Assembly: GCF_012276755.1 (NCBI RefSeq)
Contig: NZ_JAAXKX010000008.1
Span: 62,001-126,000 of the forward strand
Source: Marichromatium bheemlicum
GTDB lineage: Bacteria > Pseudomonadota > Gammaproteobacteria > Chromatiales > Chromatiaceae
DNA length: 64,000 nt
Reading direction: 5' to 3'
In this document: piece after piece, positions 36,735-45,880 of the stretch
Layout: each line of letters opens with the position of its first letter
How positions within the stretch are numbered: the first letter of the stretch is position 1
Position numbers and translations under genes: made by a program
Notes under the pieces: generated by a model
What the model saw: only the letters and a program-made list of their open reading frames with translations
The model's database searches: none
What the model was told of the DNA's origin: nothing

Positions 36735-38360
36735 ATGCCCCGCATCCACCTCAGCCTCGGCCGCAAGATCGGCCTGGCCTTCGCCGTTATTCTCGTCTTC
36801 ATGCTGCTGATCGCCGTGATCGGCTGGAACGGACTACAACGCATGGGCAAGGTCCAGGACGACCTCATCCACAGCTTCGAGCAGTCGAACTTCCAGCTCG
36901 CCAAGGAGATCGACCACCTCGTCTGGGTCAACGACCTCGGTCTCAGCCTGCTGCTCGAACAGCCCTTCACCGGCGAACTCGACCCGCACCGATGTGACTT
37001 CGGCGAGTGGTACGACAGCCTGCGCAACGACCCGAGTTATGCGCACTACCCCGAGGAGTTCCGCGCCGCCTTCGACACCATCGCAGTCCCGCATCGCGCC
37101 GTCCACGAGTCGGCCAAGCGGATCAACGCCGCACTACAGCGCGGCGATCACGACCAGGCACTGCGCATCTATCGCAACGAAACGCTCGCCTACCTGCAGA
37201 CCCTGCGTCACCTGTTCGGGGTACTCGAGGAATCGCTCCAGGCCCAGCAGCAGCAGAGCATCGCCATCTCCACCGAGACCAGCCAACTGGCACGCTGGAG
37301 CATGCTCATCGCCGGCGCCATCGCCCTGGCACTGGCCACCCTGCTCGGGGTACTGCTCACCCGCCTGGTGGTCAAACCGGTGCGTGCCACCACCGAGCGA
37401 CTGCGTGACATCGCCGAGGGCGAAGGCGACCTGACCCAACGCCTTGAGGTCCAGGGTAACGACGAGATCACCGAACTCTCGCGCGCCTTCAACGCCTTCA
37501 TCGAGCGAATCCACGGGCTGGTCAGTCAGGTCGCCGGTGCCGCCTCGCAACTCTCGGCCGCCGCCGAACAGCTCTCCGGGACCAGCGCCGAGAGTCGTGA
37601 GCACGTCGCCCAGCAACAGCGCGAGGTCGAGCAGGTCGCCACCGCGATGCACGAGATGGCCTCGACCGTGGCCGAGGTCGCACGCAACGCCGCCGAGGCC
37701 GCGCAGGCGGCTCAGAACACCGACAACGAGGCCGAGGCCGGCAGCACCGTGGTCGGCGAGGCCAACACCACCATCGATGCGCTGGCCCTCGAGGTCGAGG
37801 ACGCGGCCAAGGCAATCTCGCGACTGGCCGCCGACAGCGAGGAGATCGGCAAGGTGCTCGACGTGATCCGCGCCATCGCCGACCAGACCAACCTGCTCGC
37901 GCTCAACGCCGCGATCGAGGCAGCCCGCGCCGGTGAACATGGCCGCGGCTTCGCGGTGGTCGCCGACGAGGTGCGCAACCTGGCCAGTCGCACCCAGGCC
38001 TCGACCACCGAGGTACAGGAGATGATCGAGCGGCTGCAGGGCGGCGCCCTCGGCGCGGTCGAGGCGATGGAGCGGGGTCGTGCCAAGGCCGGCGAGGGCG
38101 TGACCCAGACCACGCACGCCGCCGAGTCCTTCCAGACCATCACCCAGTCGATCGGCACCATCACCGACATGAACGCCCAGATCGCCAGCGCCGCCGAGGA
38201 GCAGTCTGCGGTCGCCGAGGAGGTCAACCGCAGCGTCACCAACATCAACGACGGCACCGCGCACGCCGCCACCACCTCCGGCCAGATCGCCCATGCCAGC
38301 GAGGCCCTGGCCGCGCTCGCCCTCGAACTCCAGACCCTGCTCGGGCGTTTCCGTATCTAA
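36735..38360 (+). CDS. Methyl-accepting chemotaxis protein with CZB-like periplasmic domain
   Basis: A 541-residue transmembrane chemoreceptor. TM1 is at about residues 11-30 and TM2 at about 195-215, followed by HAMP (about 216-268) and the signalling hairpin, whose tip is [23 protein letters not shown]. The periplasmic part has [19 protein letters not shown] and PHRAVHESA, which match the H/C/H/H pattern of zinc-binding CZB domains, here placed outside rather than at the usual C-terminus. Start ATG 36735 fits the signal anchor; no clear ribosome-binding site. A repeat array starts one base after its stop. Confidence 0.92.
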   Translation: MPRIHLSLGRKIGLAFAVILVFMLLIAVIGWNGLQRMGKVQDDLIHSFEQSNFQLAKEIDHLVWVNDLGLSLLLEQPFTGELDPHRCDFGEWYDSLRNDPSYAHYPEEFRAAFDTIAVPHRAVHESAKRINAALQRGDHDQALRIYRNETLAYLQTLRHLFGVLEESLQAQQQQSIAISTETSQLARWSMLIAGAIALALATLLGVLLTRLVVKPVRATTERLRDIAEGEGDLTQRLEVQGNDEITELSRAFNAFIERIHGLVSQVAGAASQLSAAAEQLSGTSAESREHVAQQQREVEQVATAMHEMASTVAEVARNAAEAAQAAQNTDNEAEAGSTVVGEANTTIDALALEVEDAAKAISRLAADSEEIGKVLDVIRAIADQTNLLALNAAIEAARAGEHGRGFAVVADEVRNLASRTQASTTEVQEMIERLQGGALGAVEAMERGRAKAGEGVTQTTHAAESFQTITQSIGTITDMNAQIASAAEEQSAVAEEVNRSVTNINDGTAHAATTSGQIAHASEALAALALELQTLLGRFRI

Positions 38361-38409
38361 GCCGCCAGCCGCCAGCCGCCAGCCGCCAGCCGCCAGCCGC
38401 CAGCCGCCA
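38361..38409 (+). repeat. 7-bp satellite (GCCGCCA)7
   Basis: Seven perfect units of GCCGCCA start immediately after the chemoreceptor stop codon. They are followed by AGATTGAACCGCAAAG, as in the second array at 60.5 kb. Confidence 0.95.
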
Positions 38410-38419
38410 GCCGCCCAGA

Positions 38420-38452
38420 TTGAACCGCAAAGCCGCGAAGCACGCGAAGTGA
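38420..38452 (+). repeat. GAACCGCRAAG dispersed repeat copy
   Basis: ATTGAACCGCAAAGCCGCG followed by AAGCACGCGAAG, a forward copy of the family that bounds the GxxExxY cassette. Confidence 0.75.
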
Positions 38453-38685
38453 ATGATGTGTGCTGTCGGCGCGAGGCTACAGACGGCGCGGGTCCGCACC
38501 CACTGGCGGCTGGCCTGGCGGCTTAGTCCCCTTTGTGTCCTTGGTGTCTTGGCGGTTCGAATCAGCTTCCAGCGATCAGCATCCAGCCTCCAGTCGGCGA
38601 GGCTGGTGTGCATGATCGGCGATTGACGGACAAGACGGTATCTTTGCGGTTCATGCCTCGAAGCTCGGCGCTCGCGTCCCGGTGT

Positions 38686-38752
38686 TGGGTTAACCGTCGA
38701 CGAACGCCGCAGCTTCGTCGATGGCATGGTGGGCGGACGGTTAACCCAACCT
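38686..38752. repeat. REP-like palindromic element, copy 1
   Basis: 15-bp perfect arms GTTGGGTTAACCGTC and GACGGTTAACCCAAC enclose an inner hairpin GACGAA/TTCGTC. The outer arms resemble REP sequences with GTTGGGTT/AACCCAAC ends. Confidence 0.75.
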
Positions 38753-39019
38753 ACGAGATCAGCGCTCAGCCTCCAGCCGTCCGCCGTTGCGCAGGTGTCT
38801 GGCGGCTGTGTTTGAGGGGAGGCCACCACTGGTGGCTGGCGGCTGACCGCTGGGGGCACTTCTCTCCTTTGCGCCCTTGGTGTCTTTGCGGTTCGAATCA
38901 GCTTCCAGCGATCAGCTTCCAGCCTCCAGTCGGCGAGGCTGGTGTGCAGGATCGGCGATTGACGGGCAAGACGGTATCTTGGCGGTTCATGCCTCGAAGC
39001 TCGGCGCTCGCGTCCCGGT

Positions 39020-39086
39020 GTTGGGTTAACCGTCGACGAACGCCGCAGCTTCGTCGATGGCATGGTGGGCGGACGGTTAACCCAAC
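39020..39086. repeat. REP-like palindromic element, copy 2
   Basis: An identical arrangement to the copy at 38686-38752, one array unit downstream. Confidence 0.75.
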
Positions 39087-39401
39087 CTACGAGATCAGCG
39101 CTCAGCCTCCAGCCTCTCCAGCCGTCCGCCGTTGCGCAGGTGTCTGGCGGCTGTGTTTGAGGGGAGGCCACCACTGGTGGCTGGCGGCTGACCGCTGGGG
39201 GCACTTCTCTCCTTTGCGCGCTTCGTGTCTTCGCGGTTCAAACCAGCTTCCAGCCTCCAGTCGGCGAGGCTGGTGTGCATGATCGGCGATTGACGGGCAA
39301 GACGGTATCTTGGCGGTTCAAAATCCAGGTATCCGGATTCAAGAACCACCCGCTGCGGCCGTTACTCAGGGACGGAACAGACTCGCCTCGGAGGCCCAGC
39401 G

Positions 39402-40565
39402 ATGATCTCGCTTCATTCATCCGTCTCGCAGCTCCAGTCCCTCTCGACCCTGCGCTCGGGTGCTGGCGCATCCGGCTCGCCGACGACAGCGACCCGTGAC
39501 GCCACCGCAGCAGCACCGCAGCAGCAGGTGCTCGAGCGACTCGCCGCGCACATCCCGGGCATGGACGCCAATGCCGTGCGCAAGCTCGATGCCGAAGAAT
39601 TCACCCCAGACAAGGTCGCCAACCGTATCGCCGACGCGGTGGCCACCGGGCTCGAGAGCGCCCGCGCCCGTGGCCGCTCCGAGGCCGAGATCGAACAGCT
39701 CTATCAGCAGGCCGTCGAGGGGGCACGTCAGGGCTTCAAGGAGGCGCGCGAGATCCTCTCCAACCTCGACGCGCTCCAGGGCAAGGTCGCCGATCAACTC
39801 GACGAGACCGAGCAACTGACCTTCGCCGCGCTCGACGGCCTGGCCCCCGGAGGCCAGGGCACGGCGAGCAGCGCCACCACCGCCATCGGCGTCGCCGAGC
39901 GCTTCCAGCACGCCGAGTCCTTCTCGCTCGAGGTGCGCACCCGCGACGGCGACAGCGTGCGTATCGACTTCGGCCAGCAGCTCGACTACAGCGCCAGCGC
40001 CGCGCTCGCCCGCGACAGCGAGGGCAACCAGGTGGCGCAATTCGACGTCTCGCGCACCGCCTCCAGCAACTACAGCTTCAGCGTCAAGGGCGATCTCGAC
40101 GCCGACGAACTCGACGCCATCCGCAACCTGGTACAAGACACCAGCGAGCTGGCCAACAGCTTCTTCCAGGGCGATGTGCAGGCGGCCTTCTCCCAGGCCG
40201 GCAGTCTCTCGTTCGATGCCAGTCAGCTCTCGCGCATGGAGCTGAACATGAGTTCGAGCACCAGCTACTCGGCCGCCCAGGCCCAGCGCTATCAGGAGAC
40301 CCAGCAGCTCGGCAACGAGTCGCAGAGCGAGCGACCCGGTCGCCGCATCGGCCAGCTGATGGATCAGATGCAGGAGCGCTTCTCGCAGCCGGCGCTCGGC
40401 TTCCTCGAGGACGCCCGCGCCAGCGGCGCCGAGCTGATGCAGGGCCTGGTCGAGCAGGACGAGCGTTTCGTCAGCGCCGAGAAGCAGCAGCAGGACGACT
40501 TGCGCTCGCACATGAGCCGACTGCTCGACGCCTTCGCACCCCAGCGCACGAGCGGGGATGACTGA
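39402..40565 (+). CDS. DUF5610-like domain protein
   Basis: A 387-residue soluble protein with no signal peptide or membrane segment. Residues about 55-140 are helical and contain ARQGFKEAREILSNLDALQGKVAD, the part that resembles DUF5610. The middle region is beta-rich (SFSLEVRTRDGDSVRIDFGQ), and the C-terminal third is glutamine-rich and helical (QLMDQMQERFSQPALGFLEDA). Function is unknown. It starts just after the repeat array, with no obvious operon partner. An ATG at 39402 with weak upstream purines was used. Confidence 0.65.
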   Translation: MISLHSSVSQLQSLSTLRSGAGASGSPTTATRDATAAAPQQQVLERLAAHIPGMDANAVRKLDAEEFTPDKVANRIADAVATGLESARARGRSEAEIEQLYQQAVEGARQGFKEAREILSNLDALQGKVADQLDETEQLTFAALDGLAPGGQGTASSATTAIGVAERFQHAESFSLEVRTRDGDSVRIDFGQQLDYSASAALARDSEGNQVAQFDVSRTASSNYSFSVKGDLDADELDAIRNLVQDTSELANSFFQGDVQAAFSQAGSLSFDASQLSRMELNMSSSTSYSAAQAQRYQETQQLGNESQSERPGRRIGQLMDQMQERFSQPALGFLEDARASGAELMQGLVEQDERFVSAEKQQQDDLRSHMSRLLDAFAPQRTSGDD

Positions 40566-41596
40566 GGCCGACTCGGGCAGATTGGCCGGTTCCCAGTCGT
40601 CGGGACGACTGCCCGAGGCGCCCACCGCCTACCACGCCGCGAGCGGCTCGAGTTGCGAGCAGCTCGCGGCGACAAGCGCCATGGCGAGTTCGCGTACCAC
40701 CGGCACCGAGGCCCGCTCGATCGACCTGGAGTAGAAGGCGAGACGGCAACGGGCATCGCCCACTCCCAGGTCCAGCACCTCGGCCGCCCCCTTCAGATAA
40801 TCGATACCCTCTACTCCGCCATCAGGCGCCGCTCCACCCCCGGCACACCAGGCCAACGCCCCAGGGACGAGGCGTGGCAGATTCACGCCTCGCAATCACA
40901 TCTCCACCCACACCAGACCACGACCACTCGACTCGACCAAACGGTGGAACGCCGTGTCCGCCGGCTGGTTGTGATGCAACGCCATACCGGCGGCAAGCTC
41001 GTTCGGTATCGCGCTCGCGGCTGGCGTGCTCGCGCTCGAGCGTGTGGTCGAGCAGCACCGCGAGAGAGGCGGTCGGACTCGCGCGCGTACCCGCAGCACC
41101 GATTCGATGTCGCCAAGCGCGCTGGCGGTGTCCTGGACCGGCATCGAGTGAGAGTGCATCGACAAGGCGCTCGACATTGGCCCAGTCGAGCCCGAACAGC
41201 AGGTCGAACCGGTCGGTCATACAGGCGACCGGGGCCGGGGAGAAACGGAGGGTGGCGACCGACTCGCCGCTGCGCACCGACGGCGCACGGCAGCAGCCAG
41301 TAGCACCGGCGCGACCGAGCGCGGCGAGCAGGATCTGGACGGTGGTGAGGGCGCCACGACCACCTGCGCCGGGTGTGTCAGCATGCCCTTGGGGGCGAGG
41401 GGATCGCGATCACACGCCATCGCGGACCCCTCCCAGGCCGGGACGCCGCACTCGGAGGCGACGCGGGGTCGGGGCACCACGGCACCCCCCCGTGCGCCGA
41501 TCATAGCCGCGACGCCGGGCGTCCCGGTTAATCTGGCACAGGCGAGGGGCGTTCGTAGTGGAGGGCGACCGGACCCGCCACGCGGGCCGGTCGGAG
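40566..41596. other. 1 kb without an intact gene, possible decayed coding remnants
   Basis: No continuous reading frame with family features was found. On the minus strand, fragments in different frames look protein-like: one around 40632-40790 (LGVGDARCRLAFYSRSIERA) and one around 41170-41240 (MTDRFDLLFGLDWANVERLV). They may be relics of one or more genes split by frameshifts. A LysR-type effector domain was considered for the first piece but not established. Confidence 0.35.
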
Positions 41597-42394
41597 TCAG
41601 GCCTGGAGCTGCTCGCTGCGGAAGGGCGAGAGGGTCTCGAGCATCGCCTTGTGGATCTTGATGTTACCGGCGACCAGGTTCCCGGTCTCGAGGAAGCGGT
41701 TGCCGCCACCGAGATCGCTGATCGTACCGCCCGCCTCCTGCACCAGCAGGGCACCGGCGGCGCAGTCCCACTCGGACAGGCCGAGCTCCCAGAAGCCATC
41801 GGTACGCCCGGCGGCGACATAGGCGAGATCGAGCGCGGCCGAGCCCGGGCGCCGCACCCCGGCGGTGGCCAGGGTCATGGCCTTGAACATGCCCATGTAG
41901 GCATCGATATGGCGCTGATCGCGGTACGGGAAACCGGTACCGATCAGCGCACCGTTGAGCGAAGGGCGCTTGGCGACCCGGATCTTGCGATCATTGAGCT
42001 GGGCGCCCTCACCGCGCGCGGCAGTGAACATCTCCTCACGCAGGGGATCGTAGACCACGCCGCACTCGAGCTGGCCCTTGTGCTTGAGCGCGATCGACAC
42101 CGAGAACTGCGGGAAGCCGTGGAGATAGTTGGTGGTGCCGTCGAGCGGATCGATGATCCACTGATAGTCGCCCTGACCGTGGAGACCGCTCTCCTCGGCG
42201 AGGATCGAGTGACCCGGGAAGCGCGCCTGCAGCTCCTTGATGATGGTCGCCTCGGCGAGACGATCGACGTCGCTGACGAAATCGTTGCGGCCCTTGGTCT
42301 CGGCCTTGAGGTGATCGACATGGTCGAGATAACGCAGCAGGATCTTGCCGGCACTGCGCGCGGCACGGATGGCAATATTGAGGCTTGGGTGCAT
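41597..42394 (-). CDS. suhB: Inositol-1-monophosphatase family protein
   Basis: A 265-residue magnesium-dependent phosphatase of the SuhB/IMPase family. Metal-site motifs are AEESG near residue 66 and WIIDPLDGTTNYLHG near residue 83, plus SEWDCAAGALLVQEAGG. In enterobacteria SuhB also acts in rRNA transcription antitermination. The start at 42394 (MHPSLNIAIRAARSAG) was chosen over a 12-residue upstream extension because it matches the usual N-terminus. It is divergent from trmJ, a common neighbour. Confidence 0.95.
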   Translation of the reverse strand: MHPSLNIAIRAARSAGKILLRYLDHVDHLKAETKGRNDFVSDVDRLAEATIIKELQARFPGHSILAEESGLHGQGDYQWIIDPLDGTTNYLHGFPQFSVSIALKHKGQLECGVVYDPLREEMFTAARGEGAQLNDRKIRVAKRPSLNGALIGTGFPYRDQRHIDAYMGMFKAMTLATAGVRRPGSAALDLAYVAAGRTDGFWELGLSEWDCAAGALLVQEAGGTISDLGGGNRFLETGNLVAGNIKIHKAMLETLSPFRSEQLQA

Positions 42395-42472
42395 AAGGAT
42401 GAAAGATAACGGATGTGGTCCGCGTATCATAGATTGAGAACCCTATCAGCGTCTTGAGAGAACGCCCCATCC

Positions 42473-43285
42473 ATGACCCAAACCAGCGAAGAAAACCTCG
42501 GGCGCATCCGCGCCGTGCTGATCGAGACCAGCCACCCCGGCAACATCGGCGCCGCCGCGCGTGCGCTCAAGACCATGGGCCTGTCACGCCTGGAGCTAGT
42601 CGCACCACGCCGCCGCCCCGACGCCGAGAGCCTGGCGCGCGCCGCCGGTGCCGACGACCTGATCGAGCGCGCCGGGATCCACGATGACCTCGACAGCGCG
42701 CTCGCCGGCTGTCGTCTGGTGATCGGCGCCAGCGCCCGGTTGCGCAGCATCGAGTGGCCGGTGCTCGACCCCGCCGAGGCCACCGGCCGACTGCTTGCCG
42801 AGGCCGCTCACGGCGAGGTGGCGATGTTGTTCGGGCGCGAGAGCTCGGGACTGACCAACGCCGAACTCTCGCGCTGTCACTATCTGGTGCACATCCCCAC
42901 CAACCCCGAGTTCAGTTCGCTCAACCTCGCCGCCGCAGTCCAGGTGCTCGCCTACGAGCTGCGCCGGCACGCCCTCGCCGGCAGCGTCAGCGAACACATC
43001 GACGAGCGCCCCGACCTGGCCGACGCCAATGATCTCGAGGGCCTCCACGGTCATCTCGCCGCGACCATGCGCGCGGTCGGCTTCGGTGACATCGAGCAAT
43101 CACGCAGCCTGCAGATCCGGCTGCGCCGGCTGTTCAACCGCGCCCGTCCCGACCGCACCGAGATCAACATCCTGCGCGGTCTGCTCAGTGCCGCCCAGGG
43201 CCGCAAACGCCCAGGGGGCGACAACGATGCCTCCCCGGCAGCGGCCGCATCCACCGCCAAGGACACGACATGTTCAAACGACTGA
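42473..43285 (+). CDS. trmJ: tRNA (cytidine/uridine-2'-O-)-methyltransferase TrmJ
   Basis: A 270-residue SPOUT-class enzyme that 2'-O-methylates position 32 of tRNA. It opens with [25 protein letters not shown], the SPOUT start with HPGNIG. The knot region [13 protein letters not shown]-type ([15 protein letters not shown]) and [13 protein letters not shown] are intact. It overlaps cysE by 16 bases. The order trmJ-cysE-iscR is common in gammaproteobacteria. Confidence 0.95.
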   Translation: MTQTSEENLGRIRAVLIETSHPGNIGAAARALKTMGLSRLELVAPRRRPDAESLARAAGADDLIERAGIHDDLDSALAGCRLVIGASARLRSIEWPVLDPAEATGRLLAEAAHGEVAMLFGRESSGLTNAELSRCHYLVHIPTNPEFSSLNLAAAVQVLAYELRRHALAGSVSEHIDERPDLADANDLEGLHGHLAATMRAVGFGDIEQSRSLQIRLRRLFNRARPDRTEINILRGLLSAAQGRKRPGGDNDASPAAAASTAKDTTCSND

Positions 43286-44103
43286 GAGAGGACATCGCCT
43301 GCGTCTTCGATCGCGACCCCGCAGCGCGCACCACCTTCGAGGTCCTCACCACCTACCCCGGCATCCACGCGGTGATCATCCATCGCCTCGCCCACGCGCT
43401 GTGGCGACGCGAGTTCAAGTGGGCCGCGCGCCTGCTCTCGAACATCGCACGCCTGTTCACCGGGATCGAGATCCACCCCGGCGCGGTGATCGGCCGGCGC
43501 TTCTTCATCGACCACGGCATGGGCGTGGTGATCGGCGAGACGGCGGTGATCGGCGACGACTGCACCCTCTATCACGGGGTGACGCTCGGCGGCACGACCT
43601 GGGAGAAGGGCAAGCGTCATCCCACCCTAGGGCACGACGTGGTGGTCGGCGCCGGGGCCAAGGTCCTCGGCCCGATCCATATCGGCGACGGTGCGCGCAT
43701 CGGCTCCAACGCCGTGGTGGTGAAGTCGGTACCGGCCGAGGCGACCGCTGTCGGGGTGCCGGGGCGGATCATCGAGCCGGCACGCGATGCGGCGACCAAG
43801 CGCCGTGTCGACACCGCGCGGCGCATCGGCTTCGATGCCTATGGCGCCACCCGTGACGTGCCCGACCCGGTGGCCAACGCCATCAACCGCATGCTCGACC
43901 ACATCCACCAGATGGACGGCCGCATGGAGCTGATGTCACAGGCACTCGAGAGTCACGGGATCATGCGTCACTTCGAGCACGAGTGTGATCTCGACACGGT
44001 GAGCATCCCCCCGGCCACCGACGGCCAACACGATGACGAACCACAGCAGCAGGATGGGGCCACCACGCGCCAACCGCTGCCCGAGGAGCACGACCAACGC
44101 TGA
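43270..44103 (+). CDS. cysE: Serine O-acetyltransferase
   Basis: Makes O-acetylserine from serine and acetyl-CoA, the entry to cysteine synthesis. Residues 1-80 are the helical N-terminal part ([17 protein letters not shown]). They are followed by the left-handed beta-helix with hexapeptide repeats ([37 protein letters not shown]). The protein has 277 residues with a glutamine-rich polar tail. It overlaps trmJ and precedes iscR, linking cysteine supply to Fe-S assembly. The C-terminal tail differs from the isoleucine ending that binds CysK in enterobacteria. Confidence 0.95.
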   Translation: MFKRLREDIACVFDRDPAARTTFEVLTTYPGIHAVIIHRLAHALWRREFKWAARLLSNIARLFTGIEIHPGAVIGRRFFIDHGMGVVIGETAVIGDDCTLYHGVTLGGTTWEKGKRHPTLGHDVVVGAGAKVLGPIHIGDGARIGSNAVVVKSVPAEATAVGVPGRIIEPARDAATKRRVDTARRIGFDAYGATRDVPDPVANAINRMLDHIHQMDGRMELMSQALESHGIMRHFEHECDLDTVSIPPATDGQHDDEPQQQDGATTRQPLPEEHDQR

Positions 44104-44204
44104 GCGCGGGCCCCTGGCGTGGCGGGGATGGATTAATTGATCGTAACGGTCGGGTAACGTAGTATAACCCTACACTTGTTCGATGTATTTTCCTTGGGTG
44201 CAAC

Positions 44205-44687
44205 GTGAGACTGACTACCAAAGGCCGCTACGCGGTCACCGCGATGCTCGACCTGGCCATCCATCAAGGCCGGGGCCCGATCGCGTTGGCCGACATCGCC
44301 CAGCGCCAGGGCATCTCGCTCTCCTACCTGGAACAGCTCTTCGCCAAGCTGCGCAAGTGCGCGCTGGTGACCAGCGTGCGTGGTCCTGGTGGCGGTTACA
44401 ACCTCGCCCGCACCGCCGCCGAGATCCGTGTCGCCGAGGTGATCTCTGCGGTCGACGAGAACGTCGACACCACCCGCTGTGGTGGCGCCCACAACTGTCA
44501 GAACAACGGCCCCTGCCTGACCCACGACCTGTGGAACGACCTCAGCGACCACATCTTCGAGTATCTCAACGCCATTACGCTGCAGCAGCTCGTCGACAAG
44601 CGCGAGGCCACCCAACCACATCCGCCGACCACCTGTACCACCGTCGACGTCAAGCTCGACGTCTCGCGCGTCGCGGCCAACACCTGA
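44205..44687 (+). CDS. iscR: Fe-S cluster regulator IscR (Rrf2 family)
   Basis: A 160-residue winged-helix regulator starting at GTG 44205 ([18 protein letters not shown]). The recognition helix is in [21 protein letters not shown]. Three cluster-ligand cysteines are present in [15 protein letters not shown], so it should bind [2Fe-2S]. In other bacteria it represses the isc operon when holo. Here it is followed only by hscB; iscS, iscU, iscA, hscA and fdx are not in the window. The upstream 101 bp are AT-rich with a TATAAC at about 44164. Confidence 0.95.
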   Translation: MRLTTKGRYAVTAMLDLAIHQGRGPIALADIAQRQGISLSYLEQLFAKLRKCALVTSVRGPGGGYNLARTAAEIRVAEVISAVDENVDTTRCGGAHNCQNNGPCLTHDLWNDLSDHIFEYLNAITLQQLVDKREATQPHPPTTCTTVDVKLDVSRVAANT

Positions 44688-44741
44688 GCGCGGTGGCAAA
44701 CGTCTTGCCAGCGCCTACCTCAAGGGCCTAGGATCGAGGGT

Positions 44742-45314
44742 GTGAACAGCTGTCCGGACATGCCGGGCAGCGACACGCGCCCGAATTCACCAACTGTCTT
44801 CGCCGTGTTGGACGCTGCCAAGAACCACTTCGAGCTCTTCGGGTTACCGACGAGCTTCGCGGTCGACACCAACCGCCTGGCGGAGCGCTATCGCGCGCTG
44901 AGTGCCCAGGCCCGCGCCGACACCGCCCTCGCCATCCCCTCGCCGCCACAACTCGACGAGGCCTATCGCACACTGCTCGATCCACTGACGCGGGCGCGCT
45001 ATCTGCTGCGTCTCTATGGCCGCGAGCTGGGACGTGGGCGTGGTAACGCCGCACTGTTGGTCGAACAGATCGAGCTACGCGAACAGCTCAAGCAGGTCAG
45101 CAACCCGACCCGCACCGCCCTCGCCGTCTCCAGCGTGCTCACCGAGCTGGCCGAGCAGAGCGCGGTGCTCGCCAAGGAGCTGCGCACGCTGTTCGAGGAC
45201 CCGTCGGCCGACAACCTCGAGCTGGCGCACGACCTGGTGCACCAGCTCGAGTTCATCGCCCTGTGCCGCCGCGACGCCGAGCAGCATCGCAGCCTACGAC
45301 AGGGCTGGGACTGA
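44742..45314 (+). CDS. hscB: HscB-like co-chaperone lacking the HPD motif
   Basis: A 190-residue protein with the HscB layout. It has an N-terminal J-like domain (HFELFGLPTSFAVD, then ERYRALSAQARADTA) and a C-terminal IscU-binding helical domain (LVEQIELREQLKQV). The J-domain HPD tripeptide, needed to stimulate the Hsp70 partner HscA, is absent: the place is occupied by QARAD. It starts at GTG 44742 after GAGG; an ATG at 44760 is possible. It follows iscR in an isc locus without iscSUA or hscA. It may be a specialised or degenerating form. Confidence 0.8.
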   Translation: MNSCPDMPGSDTRPNSPTVFAVLDAAKNHFELFGLPTSFAVDTNRLAERYRALSAQARADTALAIPSPPQLDEAYRTLLDPLTRARYLLRLYGRELGRGRGNAALLVEQIELREQLKQVSNPTRTALAVSSVLTELAEQSAVLAKELRTLFEDPSADNLELAHDLVHQLEFIALCRRDAEQHRSLRQGWD

Positions 45315-45329
45315 GTCCGCGACGCGGGC

Positions 45330-45761
45330 TCAACATTGCTCCCAAGGCAACCCGTGGAAACGCCAGCCACCGAGGCTGCTGCGGTGATGGTGCTCGTCGA
45401 GATCGCCCTCGAACCCCTCGCCGACATGATAGACACGCTGCAACCCGGCCTGGATCAAGGTCTTGCCGGCCTCGTGCGAGCGTTTGCCACTACGGCAGAT
45501 GAGGATGACCGGCGGACAACGCTCGGTATCGGAGTCGCAACTCGCGCCACCGAGCAGGAGCTTGCGGATCTCGGTCTCGAAGTTGGGGTTGACGGTCCAG
45601 TCGGGCTCGTCGATCCAGGGCACGTGCACCGCACCCTTGGGATGACCCACGAACAGAAACTCCATCGACGAACGGATATCGACCAGCACCGCCTGGGGAT
45701 GGGACTCGAGCATCGCCTGTGCTTCCTGCGGCGTCAGACTCTGCGGGACATCGTCATGCAT
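45330..45761 (-). CDS. Single-domain rhodanese-like protein
   Basis: A 143-residue cytoplasmic rhodanese-fold protein. The active-site loop ILICRSGKRSHEAG carries the persulfide cysteine, and the N-terminal part has VLVDIRSSMEFLFVGHPKGA, a standard CDC25/rhodanese feature. The C-terminus is tryptophan-rich (GGWRFHGLPWEQC). It is likely a sulfur carrier or transferase. The start at 45761 has a GAGGAAT upstream. It is convergent with hscB, with only 15 bp between the stops, so no terminator fits between them. Confidence 0.9.
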   Translation of the reverse strand: MHDDVPQSLTPQEAQAMLESHPQAVLVDIRSSMEFLFVGHPKGAVHVPWIDEPDWTVNPNFETEIRKLLLGGASCDSDTERCPPVILICRSGKRSHEAGKTLIQAGLQRVYHVGEGFEGDLDEHHHRSSLGGWRFHGLPWEQC

Positions 45762-45880
45762 CGGGGATTCCTCTTGTGGTGGTATCGATCTCGTTATCGT
45801 GCCGCGCGTGAACACGCGTGCGGCTATCCTAGCGCCCTCGGGCATCACCGCACAGCGCAAGCAAGCATCGGGAGACGGTA

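Larger units (their letters stand above)
38553..39333 (+). repeat. Tandem array of about 340-bp units (2.3 copies)
   Basis: Units begin with CGGTTCRAAYCAGCTTCCAGC at 38553, 38889 and 39234 (periods 336 and 345 bp); the third is partial. Each complete unit contains one 67-bp REP-like palindrome and ends with a reverse copy of the GAACCGCRAAG repeat (CTTTGCGCCCTTGGTGTCTT and variants). No coding sequence was supported. Together with the satellite this explains the gap 38361-39401. Confidence 0.9.

Noticed and set aside
38533-39282. Open frames spanning the 38.5-39.3 kb region on both strands
   Set aside because: They lie fully inside the tandem repeats, carry repeated peptide blocks and lack ribosome-binding sites.
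44120-44200. IscR type 1 binding site before iscR
   Set aside because: The AT-rich stretch does not match the type 1 consensus well enough to claim it.
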